The notes below the pieces were generated by a model that saw nothing but the letters and a program-made list of their open reading frames with translations, did no database searches and had not been told where the DNA came from. From Rhodanobacteraceae bacterium UBA703 (GTDB lineage: Bacteria; Pseudomonadota; Gammaproteobacteria; Xanthomonadales; Rhodanobacteraceae), in contig DBMH01000356.1 in NCBI GenBank assembly GCA_002297645.1, positions 1-8,644 on the forward strand: 8,644 nucleotides of DNA, in the 5' to 3' direction. The translations under genes and the position numbers were made by a program. Below are positions 1 to 6,307 of this stretch, one piece after another (position 1 is the stretch's first letter; the number at the start of each line of letters is the position of its first letter).

Positions 1-2501
1 TAGGTCTCCGGCGCTGCCGCGGCATCCTGCGGCAGCGCCCGACGCAGTTCAGCCGCTTCCGCCAGGGGCTTCTCTCCCGCCTTGCCGGCGCTCCTGAACG
101 AGCGCTCGGCCGAGGCCAGGTCGCGCAGGGACTCCTCGTCCCGGTCGAGGGCGTGCAGCGCCCGTGCGCGGATCAGGTGCGCCATTCCGCGCTCCAGCGA
201 ATCGGCACCGTGCCGGGCGCCGTCGTCGCGCAGTTCGTCGACGGTGGCCAGGGCGTCGCCGGCGCGCCCGGCGAACAGGTACGTCGTCGCCAGCTTGCGC
301 TGGATGTCGGCGGCGACGCGGGCATTCCGGCCGCCGAACTCGATCGCCATCGGTCGTGCCGCCTCGAACAGCGCGATCGCCTCGTCGTACTGCTTCCGCT
401 CGACCAGGATCGAGGCGATGGCGGAATCGGTCTTGGCCAGCTCGCTCGATGGGCCGAACAGGCTGCGGCGCGTCTTCGCGGCGAGGCGCAGGTCGGCCAG
501 TGCGCCGTCGGGATCGCCGGTCATCTGGCGGAACTGGCCGCGATTGGTTAGGGCGCCGAGGCCGTAACCGGAGTTCTGTTCGCCGATCGCCTCGTAGGTT
601 CGATACGCGGCTTCCGCGGCCTGCAGTCCCTCTTCGGCGCGTTGCAGGCGGGCGAGCGAGATCGATAGGCTCACCTGCATCTGCCCGACGCTGGAGTCCG
701 GCGGTCCGGCGAGTGCCCGGTACTCGGCGATGCCGGCCGCGAGGGTGGCGACCGAGTCCTCGAAGCGGCCCTCGCCGCGCTCGATCCGCCCCTGGATCAG
801 GCGGCTCGTGGCGAGCTCGCGCCGATAGCGCGCGGGCGCGAGCCGCCACCAGGCCTGCGCCTGGTCGAGCAGGGTGCGCGCCTGCGCGAGCTGGCCGCGC
901 GAGAACTCGATGTCGGATTTCAGGAAGCGCGCACGCGCCTGCACGTCGGGAACGTCCGCGAGGAGCGGAGAGGCAAGGATGCGATCGAGCAAGGCCAGCG
1001 AGCCTTCCATGTCGTCCATCGTCGCGTACAGCTCGGCCAGTGCGAGCACGGTCGACAGCCCTTCCTCGCCGGTCTCCTCCAGGTGCGCCACGGCTTTCGC
1101 CGCACCGTTGCGCAGCATCTCGCGCGCCGTCTGGTCGCTGCCGGCGCGCTTCTCCGCGGCATCCCGGAACAGCAGCATCACGTAGTCGCGCACGGCTTCG
1201 GCCCGGCGCGCCGAGGCTTCGGCCGCATCGCGCTGGACGCGTGCCTCGCGCATCTGCCAGACGGTGGCGGCCATGCCCGCCCCGACGGCGAGTGCCGCGA
1301 GCACCGCGAAACCGACGGCGACGCGGTTGCGCCCGACGAACTTGCGCAGGCGGTAGCCGAAGGCGTCGCCGGAGACGCGTACCGGCGTCCCGTCGAGCCA
1401 GCGGGCCAGGTCGTCCGCGAAGGCCTGCGCGCTGGCGTAGCGGCGCGCGGGCTCCTTCGCCAGCGCCTTGTCGAGGATGCGCGAGAGATCGCCGCGCACG
1501 ATCCTGCGATACCCGTGCAGGCTCGTGTCGCGCGCCCGCAGCCGCGCCTGCAGTGCGTCCGCGCCGTCGCGCGCGATCGCCTGGAGCGGTGGTTGCGCAG
1601 GCCGTTCGCGGATCGTGCGCTCGGTGGAGGCGAGGTCGCTGCGGTCGAGTTCGTACGGCAGCGCTCCGGTCGTCAGTTCGTACGCGATCACGCCCAGCGC
1701 ATAGACGTCGGTGGCGACGCCGGCTGCCTCGCCGGCATACTGCTCCGGCGCGGCATATTCCGGCGTCAGCACGCCGCGGTGGCCGGCCCTCGTCAGCGTC
1801 GATTCCGCCTCTTCGTCGCCGAGCAGTCGCGCGATGCCGAAGTCGAGCAGGCGCACGTGGCCGCGCTCGTCGACGAGGATGTTGCCGGGTTTGAGATCGC
1901 GGTGCACGACGAGCTGGGCATGGGCGTACTGCACCGCGGCGCAGACGTCGAGGAAGCGCCGCACGCGCGAGCGCAGATCGAGCATGCGCGTGTCGCACCA
2001 GCGCGTGATCGGCTCCCCGCGCACGAACTCGAGCGCGAACCACGGCCGCCCGTCGTCGGCGACGCCGCCGTCGATGAAGCGGGCGAGGTTGGGATGGTCC
2101 AGGCGCGCGAGGATGCGTCGCTCGCGCAGGAAGCGCGCGCGGATGTCGTCGAAGTCGAAGCCGCGCCGGATCAGCTTGAGGGCGACTTCCTGTACGAAGT
2201 CGGTGCTTTCGCGTATGCCGCGATAGACCACGCCCATGCCGCCCTTGCCAATGCGCTCGATCACGAGGAACGGACCCAGACGCGCTCCGATGAGCGGGTC
2301 GATGTCGGCCTGATCCGGTCCGATGGAGAAGGTCGCTGCGTCGAGCTCCGCCTCGTCGATGCCGTCCAGCAGCGAATCGACGCGTGCGCGCAGCGCGCCG
2401 TCGCCGCCGCATCGCTGCGAGAGGAATGCCTCCCGCTGGCCCGGTCCGGCGTCCAGCGCGTCGCGCAGGATCCTCAGGGCCAGCCGTTCGCGCTCGTCCA
2501 C
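1..2501 (-). CDS. Membrane Ser/Thr protein kinase with C-terminal TPR-like region (3' end at or just beyond window edge)
   Basis: This is a Hanks-type kinase that would phosphorylate Ser/Thr on cytoplasmic partners, probably including the adjacent sigma factor. Numbering from the GTG at 2501 gives 833 visible residues. Residues 1-50 form the helical N-terminal segment typical of sigma-linked kinases (QREAFLSQRCGGD). The catalytic domain spans about 79-350: glycine loop IGKGGMGVVY (G85-G90), VALK with K109, HRDLKPGN (D202, N207), DFG 220-222 and APE 251-253, so all key residues are present. A basic juxtamembrane stretch precedes a transmembrane helix at about 394-414. Residues 415-833 are helical with several TPR-like units (for example about 481-512), probably periplasmic and possibly sensory. 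GTG is chosen because GGAGGGG (2510-2516) lies 8 nt upstream. An in-frame ATG at 2528 has only an abutting GGGGGA. The last visible residues are AAAAPET and the next codon begins TA, so it is either Tyr or a stop. The long arginine-rich frames on both strands here are GC artefacts. Confidence 0.93.
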   Translation of the reverse strand, partial: MDERERLALRILRDALDAGPGQREAFLSQRCGGDGALRARVDSLLDGIDEAELDAATFSIGPDQADIDPLIGARLGPFLVIERIGKGGMGVVYRGIRESTDFVQEVALKLIRRGFDFDDIRARFLRERRILARLDHPNLARFIDGGVADDGRPWFALEFVRGEPITRWCDTRMLDLRSRVRRFLDVCAAVQYAHAQLVVHRDLKPGNILVDERGHVRLLDFGIARLLGDEEAESTLTRAGHRGVLTPEYAAPEQYAGEAAGVATDVYALGVIAYELTTGALPYELDRSDLASTERTIRERPAQPPLQAIARDGADALQARLRARDTSLHGYRRIVRGDLSRILDKALAKEPARRYASAQAFADDLARWLDGTPVRVSGDAFGYRLRKFVGRNRVAVGFAVLAALAVGAGMAATVWQMREARVQRDAAEASARRAEAVRDYVMLLFRDAAEKRAGSDQTAREMLRNGAAKAVAHLEETGEEGLSTVLALAELYATMDDMEGSLALLDRILASPLLADVPDVQARARFLKSDIEFSRGQLAQARTLLDQAQAWWRLAPARYRRELATSRLIQGRIERGEGRFEDSVATLAAGIAEYRALAGPPDSSVGQMQVSLSISLARLQRAEEGLQAAEAAYRTYEAIGEQNSGYGLGALTNRGQFRQMTGDPDGALADLRLAAKTRRSLFGPSSELAKTDSAIASILVERKQYDEAIALFEAARPMAIEFGGRNARVAADIQRKLATTYLFAGRAGDALATVDELRDDGARHGADSLERGMAHLIRARALHALDRDEESLRDLASAERSFRSAGKAGEKPLAEAAELRRALPQDAAAAPET

Positions 2502-2509
2502 GTGCCTTG

Positions 2510-2516
2510 CCCCTCC
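2510..2516 (-). promoter_or_regulatory. Ribosome binding site that fixes the kinase start
   Basis: Read on the minus strand, GGAGGGG ends 8 nt before the GTG at 2501. This is near-ideal Shine-Dalgarno spacing. It favours the GTG over the ATG nine codons upstream at 2528, and the resulting N-terminus (MDERERL) fits the family better. Confidence 0.65.
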
Positions 2517-2608
2517 GAAGCCGTGCATTCCCCCGCTTGCTTGCCGGTACGCTTTCCCTCCATGCCGGCACCGTTCCCGTGCCCTGAAACGGGCTGCGCG
2601 GCCCGGCG

Positions 2609-3181
2609 TCAGGCCGGCTGTTCCAGCCGCTCCCTCAGCCATTCGCGCGCGGCGACCCAGTCGCGGCGGGCAGTGCGCTCCGTGACGCCGAGGGCGGCGG
2701 CGATCTCGGTGACTTCGAGGCCGACGAAATAGCGCAGTTCGACCACCCGCGCCATGCGTTCGTGCGCGGCTTCCAGTTCGTTCAGCGCCGCGTCCAGGGC
2801 GGTCAGGTCGGTGCCGTCCGGGATCGGCAGTTCCAGCGCCTCGGTGAAGTCATCGCGCAGCCACCGGCCGCCGCGCTTCTCCGTGGCAGCCCTGCGCGAG
2901 CGGTCCACCAGCACCTGCCGCATCATCCGCGCCGACGTGTTCAGGAGATGCGCGCTGCTTTCGAACACTGCCGGTGTACGTCCGATCAGGCGCAGCAGCA
3001 TTTCGTGGACGAGGGCGGTGGTCTGCAGCGTGGCGTGGCCCGGCGTCGTGCGAAGAAGGCTGGCGGCGATGCGGCGAAGGTCCGCGTAGACCAGCGGCAA
3101 CAGGCGATCGAGCGCGACGGGGTCGCCGTCGCTCCATCGTTGCAGCAGGCGCGTGACGCTGTCTTTGCCCGTCTCCTCCAT
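2609..3181 (-). CDS. ECF-type RNA polymerase sigma factor, TIGR02999 / Sigma70_ECF (PF07638)-like
   Basis: A 190-residue alternative sigma factor that would direct RNA polymerase to a dedicated set of promoters. Region 2 covers about residues 8-95 and contains SVTRLLQRWSDGD, LPLVYADLRRIA and LQTTALVHEMLLRL. Region 4 covers about 135-187 and contains RVVELRYFVGLEVTEIAAAL followed by the helix-turn-helix GVTERTARRDWVAAREWLRE. The length is typical of the family. In ordinary ECF factors the region 2.2 motif carries acidic residues (DAEDLVQE-like); here the equivalent is QTTALVHE, with Thr54 and Thr55. This is the situation described for kinase-activated ECF factors, and a kinase gene lies 107 bp downstream on the same strand. 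No anti-sigma gene is visible nearby. The ATG at 3181 lacks a Shine-Dalgarno sequence and sits 6 nt after a possible -10 box, so the mRNA may be leaderless. No alternative start gives a family-like N-terminus. Confidence 0.95.
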   Translation of the reverse strand: MEETGKDSVTRLLQRWSDGDPVALDRLLPLVYADLRRIAASLLRTTPGHATLQTTALVHEMLLRLIGRTPAVFESSAHLLNTSARMMRQVLVDRSRRAATEKRGGRWLRDDFTEALELPIPDGTDLTALDAALNELEAAHERMARVVELRYFVGLEVTEIAAALGVTERTARRDWVAAREWLRERLEQPA

Positions 3182-3187
3182 GCGGGG

Positions 3188-3217
3188 AAAGTAACCCGGC
3201 AACGCCGTGGCAGCCAA
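3188..3217 (-). promoter_or_regulatory. Possible promoter of the sigma factor gene (leaderless arrangement)
   Basis: Read on the minus strand, TTGGCT (3217-3212) and TACTTT (3193-3188) are separated by 18 nt. They match the -35 consensus at 4 of 6 positions and the -10 consensus at 3 of 6. The predicted transcription start, about 7 nt after the -10, falls on the A of the ATG at 3181. This agrees with the lack of any Shine-Dalgarno sequence. The match is weak, and read-through from the upstream gene is the alternative. Confidence 0.3.
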
Positions 3218-3220
3218 GCG

Positions 3221-3246
3221 CGTGCGGCCCGTCCGCGGGCCGCACG
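3221..3246 (-). terminator. Strong 11-bp hairpin after the exported-protein gene, terminator-like but without a T-run
   Basis: CGTGCGGCCCG (3221-3231) and CGGGCCGCACG (3236-3246) pair perfectly around a 4-nt loop. On the minus strand the hairpin begins 12 nt after the TGA of the exported-protein gene, which is terminator position. The following minus-strand bases are CGCTTGG rather than a T-tract, so it is not a classic intrinsic terminator. It may reduce read-through, protect the mRNA 3' end or serve as an operator, and it separates this gene from the sigma-kinase pair. Confidence 0.5.
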
Positions 3247-3258
3247 GCGGCAGCGCGA

Positions 3259-5079
3259 TCAGTCGAAGCCGTTCTTGAAGATCGCGTCGTCGTTGGACAG
3301 CCCGGTCATGATCTGCGTGCGCGCGGTCGCCGTCGCGATGCCGCTGTCGATCGCCTCGCCGATGCCGATCACGTCGTGGTCGCCGCGCACGGCAAGGCTG
3401 TTGAAGCGGCCTTCGCTGTAGCCGGAGGCGAAGGTCGTGAACTGGCGGAGTTCTCCGCTGTCGCCGTGCAGGCGCGCGAGCAGGGTGGATTCCCGCCGCG
3501 TGCTGCCGCTGCCGATGAGGCCGGTGCCGTAGCGATAGCCGACCACGACCATGTCCTCGCCGACGTTCGCGAGATCCATCGGGGTGTGTTCGGCGGAACC
3601 GAAGATCGGACTGAAGCAGCCTTCGCCTTCGCTGGCGCCGCAGCCGCCGAGGACCACGCGGCCGCTGCCGCGCGCGTGCGATCCGGCGGCGCCGCCGGTC
3701 GCGCCGAAACGTGGATGGTTGGCGCGGTCGAGCAATTCCCACACGCCGATGCCGTCGTCGGTCTTGCGCGCGACGCTGACGAGCGCCTGCACGCCTTCGT
3801 GGTTGACGAGGAGTCCGCCGGAGAATTCCGACCAGCCGTTGGTTGCCAGCGCGACGGCCTTGTCCGTCCGTGAGCTTTCTGCGTCGTCGAACGCCGCGCA
3901 GCGGACGCCGGCCGTGTCGAACGACGTATCGGGCGTGTGGTCGCTCTTCACCGCGAGGAGGCAGGGGTCGTAGTCGGTGTTGGCGGCATCGGAGAACACC
4001 TTCTTCGTGAACAGCACGTAGTAGCCGGGATTCGCCGCGACGACCAGCGAGCCGATGCGCCGGAACGCGATGTCGGCCGGTTCCGAGCGGTCGTAGCCGC
4101 CGGGAGTGGGGAAGCTGGTGAAGGTCGCATTCTCGAGGCCGCCGCCGGTATTGATCTTCCACTTCGCGGTCCAGAAGCCGCCGGTCTCGCCGAGGGAATG
4201 CCGCCCCAGCACCACGAGGTAGTCGGCGTGGATGTCCATCGCGACCGCATCGTTCACGCTGCTGCCCGGATTGAAGTAGGCGAACCACCAGCCGCAAGCC
4301 GAGCCGTTCGCGTTGAAGCAGAGCACGTTGGGTGCATAGGTGTTCGGTGACGTCAGGTGGCCGGTGACGAGCACGTAGATCCTGTCGCCGCGTACTTTTA
4401 CGTCGTGCACGCTGTAGATCGACGGTACCGTGGTATTGGTGTTCGGGTAGACGATGTACTGTCCGCTGAACTGGCTGTACTGCGGATCGACGCCGCTCCA
4501 CGTCGCGCGGCTGCCGTCGGCCTTGCGCTTCGTGATGCCGAGCTGGAGCGCGGACGAGGCACTGAACCTCACGGCGCCGACCACGACCACCTCGCCGGTG
4601 GACAGCTTGGCCGCCTTGATGCCGCGATAGCTGCCGTCGTTCGATCCGGCGTAGCGCTCGGGATTGAGTCCACCGCTGCCCCAGCCGGTGTTCAGGATGA
4701 AGTCGCCGGTGGCGGTGGTGGCGTCCGGCGAGGCCTGCGTTTCGGCGCGATAGGCGTTCAGCGCGATCGGATCGTCCGGATTCTGGCCGAGGGCCCGCAT
4801 CTCTTCGCGTTCGCGCGCGGCGCTGGAAAGACCGGCGCCTGCCAGCGCGTCCGATTCCTCCTGGTCCCTGCGCTGGCGCAGGGCGGCCTCCTCGGCGGTG
4901 GTCGGCGCGTGCTGGCCGGCCGGCGTCGGCGCATAGGGCTTTCCGTCGTTCGCTTCGGCGATGCCGGCCAGCGCCAGCGCCAGCAGCGAGGCACGGGACA
5001 GCGACGCCAGCCCGCGGCGGACGGAGATCGGGCGCGGCCGCGCGGCGGCGAGCAGCGGAGTTGCGTGGAACGTGGTCAT
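3259..5079 (-). CDS. Exported protein with delta-60-repeat-like (beta-propeller-type) segments and IFKNGFD C-terminal tail
   Basis: A 606-residue protein of unknown function. Residues 1-43 form a long signal peptide (basic PRPISVRR region, then SLLALALAGI) with likely cleavage after AEA at 43. Residues 57-115 are charged and helical (EEAALRQRRDQEE). Residues from about 127 to 590 are beta-rich with spaced segments resembling delta-60 repeats: LNTGWGSGG near 129 followed by EVVVVGAVRF, DIHADYLVVLGRHS at 282, PDTSFDTAG at 383, and NVGEDMVVVGYRYG near 505. Such repeats are thought to build propeller-like extracellular domains. Six cysteines (254, 262, 373, 394, 480, 488) could form disulfides. 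The protein ends SNDDAIFKNGFD, which resembles a tail I recall on other secreted Xanthomonadales proteins. No catalytic motif is recognised. The ATG at 5079 is chosen over longer in-frame starts up to 5325 because GGGAG lies 10 nt upstream and a signal peptide follows. It lies beside T2SS genes and could be a substrate, which is inference. Confidence 0.85.
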   Translation of the reverse strand: MTTFHATPLLAAARPRPISVRRGLASLSRASLLALALAGIAEANDGKPYAPTPAGQHAPTTAEEAALRQRRDQEESDALAGAGLSSAAREREEMRALGQNPDDPIALNAYRAETQASPDATTATGDFILNTGWGSGGLNPERYAGSNDGSYRGIKAAKLSTGEVVVVGAVRFSASSALQLGITKRKADGSRATWSGVDPQYSQFSGQYIVYPNTNTTVPSIYSVHDVKVRGDRIYVLVTGHLTSPNTYAPNVLCFNANGSACGWWFAYFNPGSSVNDAVAMDIHADYLVVLGRHSLGETGGFWTAKWKINTGGGLENATFTSFPTPGGYDRSEPADIAFRRIGSLVVAANPGYYVLFTKKVFSDAANTDYDPCLLAVKSDHTPDTSFDTAGVRCAAFDDAESSRTDKAVALATNGWSEFSGGLLVNHEGVQALVSVARKTDDGIGVWELLDRANHPRFGATGGAAGSHARGSGRVVLGGCGASEGEGCFSPIFGSAEHTPMDLANVGEDMVVVGYRYGTGLIGSGSTRRESTLLARLHGDSGELRQFTTFASGYSEGRFNSLAVRGDHDVIGIGEAIDSGIATATARTQIMTGLSNDDAIFKNGFD

Positions 5080-5177
5080 GATTGCGAGGCTCCCATTCTT
5101 GCCGGCAGCCTGTCGGATCGGCGTCGGCCGGGCGGCGAGTCCGTCTGCGCTCCCCCCAGGGGCGTTTCCCCGCTTCG

Positions 5178-5202
5178 CGGTCCATGGCGACGCCGTGGAC
5201 CG
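5178..5202. repeat. Near-perfect palindrome (11-bp arms, 3-nt centre), operator candidate
   Basis: CGGTCCATGGC (5178-5188) faces GCCGTGGACCG (5192-5202) around GAC. Ten of eleven positions pair as Watson-Crick; the other is T5185 opposite G5195, a wobble in plus-strand RNA. It lies about 100 bp upstream of the minus-strand ATG, which suits a dimeric regulator site. It is not followed by a T-run in either direction. Confidence 0.45.
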
Positions 5203-5206
5203 GTGA

Positions 5207-5221
5207 ATCGTGGGAAACGAT
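5207..5221. repeat. Short inverted repeat ATCGT-N5-ACGAT
   Basis: ATCGT (5207-5211) and ACGAT (5217-5221) flank GGGAA. It sits immediately beside the larger palindrome at 5178-5202, so the two could form a compound regulator site. Arms this short can arise by chance. Confidence 0.25.
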
Positions 5222-5286
5222 CTTCGCGCAGCCGTCTCTTCACCTCGGCCCCTGGGTCCGACGGGCTCCCGGGGTGACGGCCATGC

Positions 5287-5323
5287 GGCCGGTTCATGGC
5301 GGGGTACGCGAAATCCACCGGCC
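5287..5323. repeat. Inverted repeat GGCCGGT-N23-ACCGGCC
   Basis: Seven-base arms (5287-5293 and 5317-5323) match perfectly as inverted copies. They lie about 43 bp upstream of the gspC -10 candidate, which suits an activator or repressor site. In GC-rich DNA such arms can occur by chance. Confidence 0.25.
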
Positions 5324-5360
5324 ACCGGACACGGCTTTTGCGTCGCTCCATCCGTCGCCG

Positions 5361-5371
5361 TTTGCTACGCT
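5361..5371 (+). promoter_or_regulatory. Extended -10 promoter candidate for gspC
   Basis: TTTGCTACGCT contains a TGn extension directly before TACGCT (5366-5371), the extended -10 form. The start point expected near 5378 would give a leader of about 24 nt that includes GGGGG (5389-5393), 8 nt before the gspC ATG. No good -35 element is found at 16-18 bp spacing, which extended -10 promoters can tolerate. Confidence 0.4.
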
Positions 5372-5401
5372 TGCGCGTCTTTTTCCTCGGGGGCGTTGCG
5401 C

Positions 5402-6307
5402 ATGGCGTGGCGCGGGTTGGCCATTGATCGCAGTCGCGGTGCCGGAACGGCGGCATGGCTGGTCTGCATCGCCTTGGGCGCGCTGGCGGCCTGGCTGCTG
5501 ACGCAGCTGGCCTGGCTGTTCGTCCCGAAGGACGATACCGCCGCCGATGCGCGCGTCGTTTCCGCCGAGGCGGCGCCGGCCGGGGCACCGACGCGCTCGA
5601 TCGCGAGCTGGCACCTGTTCGGCGACACCCCACGCGCGTCCGGCGCCAGCGGCGAGGCCGCCTCGACGCTGGCGCTGATCCTTCGCGGTACGGTAGCCGA
5701 TCGCGATCCGCAGGCCGGTTTTGCGGTGATCGCCGGCGCGGACGGCATCGAGCGCTCGTTCCGCGTCGGGCAGGAGGTCGTTTCCGGCGTGAGGCTCTCC
5801 GCTGTCCATCCGGACCGGATCGTGCTTTCGCGCGGGGGCGCCGAAGAAACCCTGCGCCTGCCGCGCGACGGCAATCTCGCGCCGGCCGATGCGGTGCGCG
5901 CGACACCCGCGACCGCGAGCAGCCGCGACGCGCAACGGGGGAACGGCGCTTCCGCTCCGGCATCGGCGATGGTGGCCAGGCAGAACGTCACCGTGTCGTC
6001 CGAGGCGCAGAAGACACTGGCGCGGCTGCAGCAGGATCCGGGCGAACTGATGAAGCGCGTGCAGGCCGTTCCGGTGCTCGACGGGGGGCGCCTGACGGGC
6101 GTGCGCATCGCACCGGGAACCGATGCGGCGCTGGTCGGCTTGTTCGGCCTGCGTACCGGGGACGTGGTGACGGCCGTGGACGGACAGGCGATCGATTCGC
6201 CCGCTCGCGGCCAGCAGATCCTGTCGAGCCTGGCAGGCGCGCGCTCGACGCGCGTGACCGTGCTGCGCGACGGCCGTCCGGTCGAAATCAGCGTCGGGCT
6301 GCAATGA
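5402..6307 (+). CDS. gspC: Type II secretion system inner-membrane protein GspC
   Basis: A 301-residue bitopic inner-membrane protein that links the T2SS inner-membrane platform to the secretin GspD and takes part in substrate recognition. A short cytoplasmic N-terminus is followed by a transmembrane helix at about 18-41 (WLVCIALGALAAWLL). The homology-region (HR) domain spans about 66-155 and shows the family signature SIASWHLFG, then LALILRGTVAD and FRVGQEVVSGVRL. A low-complexity Ala/Ser linker (about 160-195) leads to a C-terminal PDZ domain at about 200-300 with GLRTGDVVTAVDG. HR binds the N0 domain of GspD, which is encoded next. The ATG at 5402 has GGGGG 8 nt upstream. In-frame codons back to 5210 are open but have no support, and they would displace the membrane anchor. 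Length and domain order are normal for the family. Confidence 0.94.
   Translation: MAWRGLAIDRSRGAGTAAWLVCIALGALAAWLLTQLAWLFVPKDDTAADARVVSAEAAPAGAPTRSIASWHLFGDTPRASGASGEAASTLALILRGTVADRDPQAGFAVIAGADGIERSFRVGQEVVSGVRLSAVHPDRIVLSRGGAEETLRLPRDGNLAPADAVRATPATASSRDAQRGNGASAPASAMVARQNVTVSSEAQKTLARLQQDPGELMKRVQAVPVLDGGRLTGVRIAPGTDAALVGLFGLRTGDVVTAVDGQAIDSPARGQQILSSLAGARSTRVTVLRDGRPVEISVGLQ

Larger units (their letters stand above)
5080..5401. promoter_or_regulatory. Divergent intergenic region between the exported-protein gene and gspC
   Basis: The region is 322 bp without a supported gene. It must hold the promoters of both divergent genes. It contains three inverted repeats (listed separately) and a gspC promoter candidate near its right end. 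I see no convincing -35/-10 pair for the minus-strand gene. Open frames crossing it have no family-like sequence or ribosome binding site. Confidence 0.6.

Noticed and set aside
49..2571. An 840-codon open frame on the minus strand across the kinase region
   Set aside because: Its translation is Arg/Pro/Ala-rich with no domain, whereas the neighbouring minus frame encodes all kinase motifs (IGKGGMG, HRDLKPGN, DFG, APE).
2590..2605. CGGGC/GCCCG hairpin between the sigma and kinase genes, followed by TTTC on the minus strand
   Set aside because: A 5-bp stem with a short T-run is too weak to call as a terminator in this GC-rich DNA. The 107-bp gap is compatible with co-transcription.
164..2732. 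Long plus-strand open frames (576 and 549 codons) opposite the kinase
   Set aside because: They are antisense shadows caused by high GC, with low-complexity translations and no ribosome binding site or family signature.
3182..5185. Extension of the sigma factor reading frame upstream to 5185
   Set aside because: The frame is open but overlaps the exported-protein gene and is Arg-rich. The family-like sequence begins at the ATG at 3181.
5080..5325. Longer start for the exported protein at 5325
   Set aside because: The added 82 residues have no signal peptide or family-like sequence and would bury the signal peptide that follows the ATG at 5079, which has GGGAG upstream.
5210..5401. Longer start for GspC at 5210
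   Set aside because: The 64 added residues lie over the putative promoter and inverted repeats, and the GspC N-terminus normally begins just before the membrane anchor.
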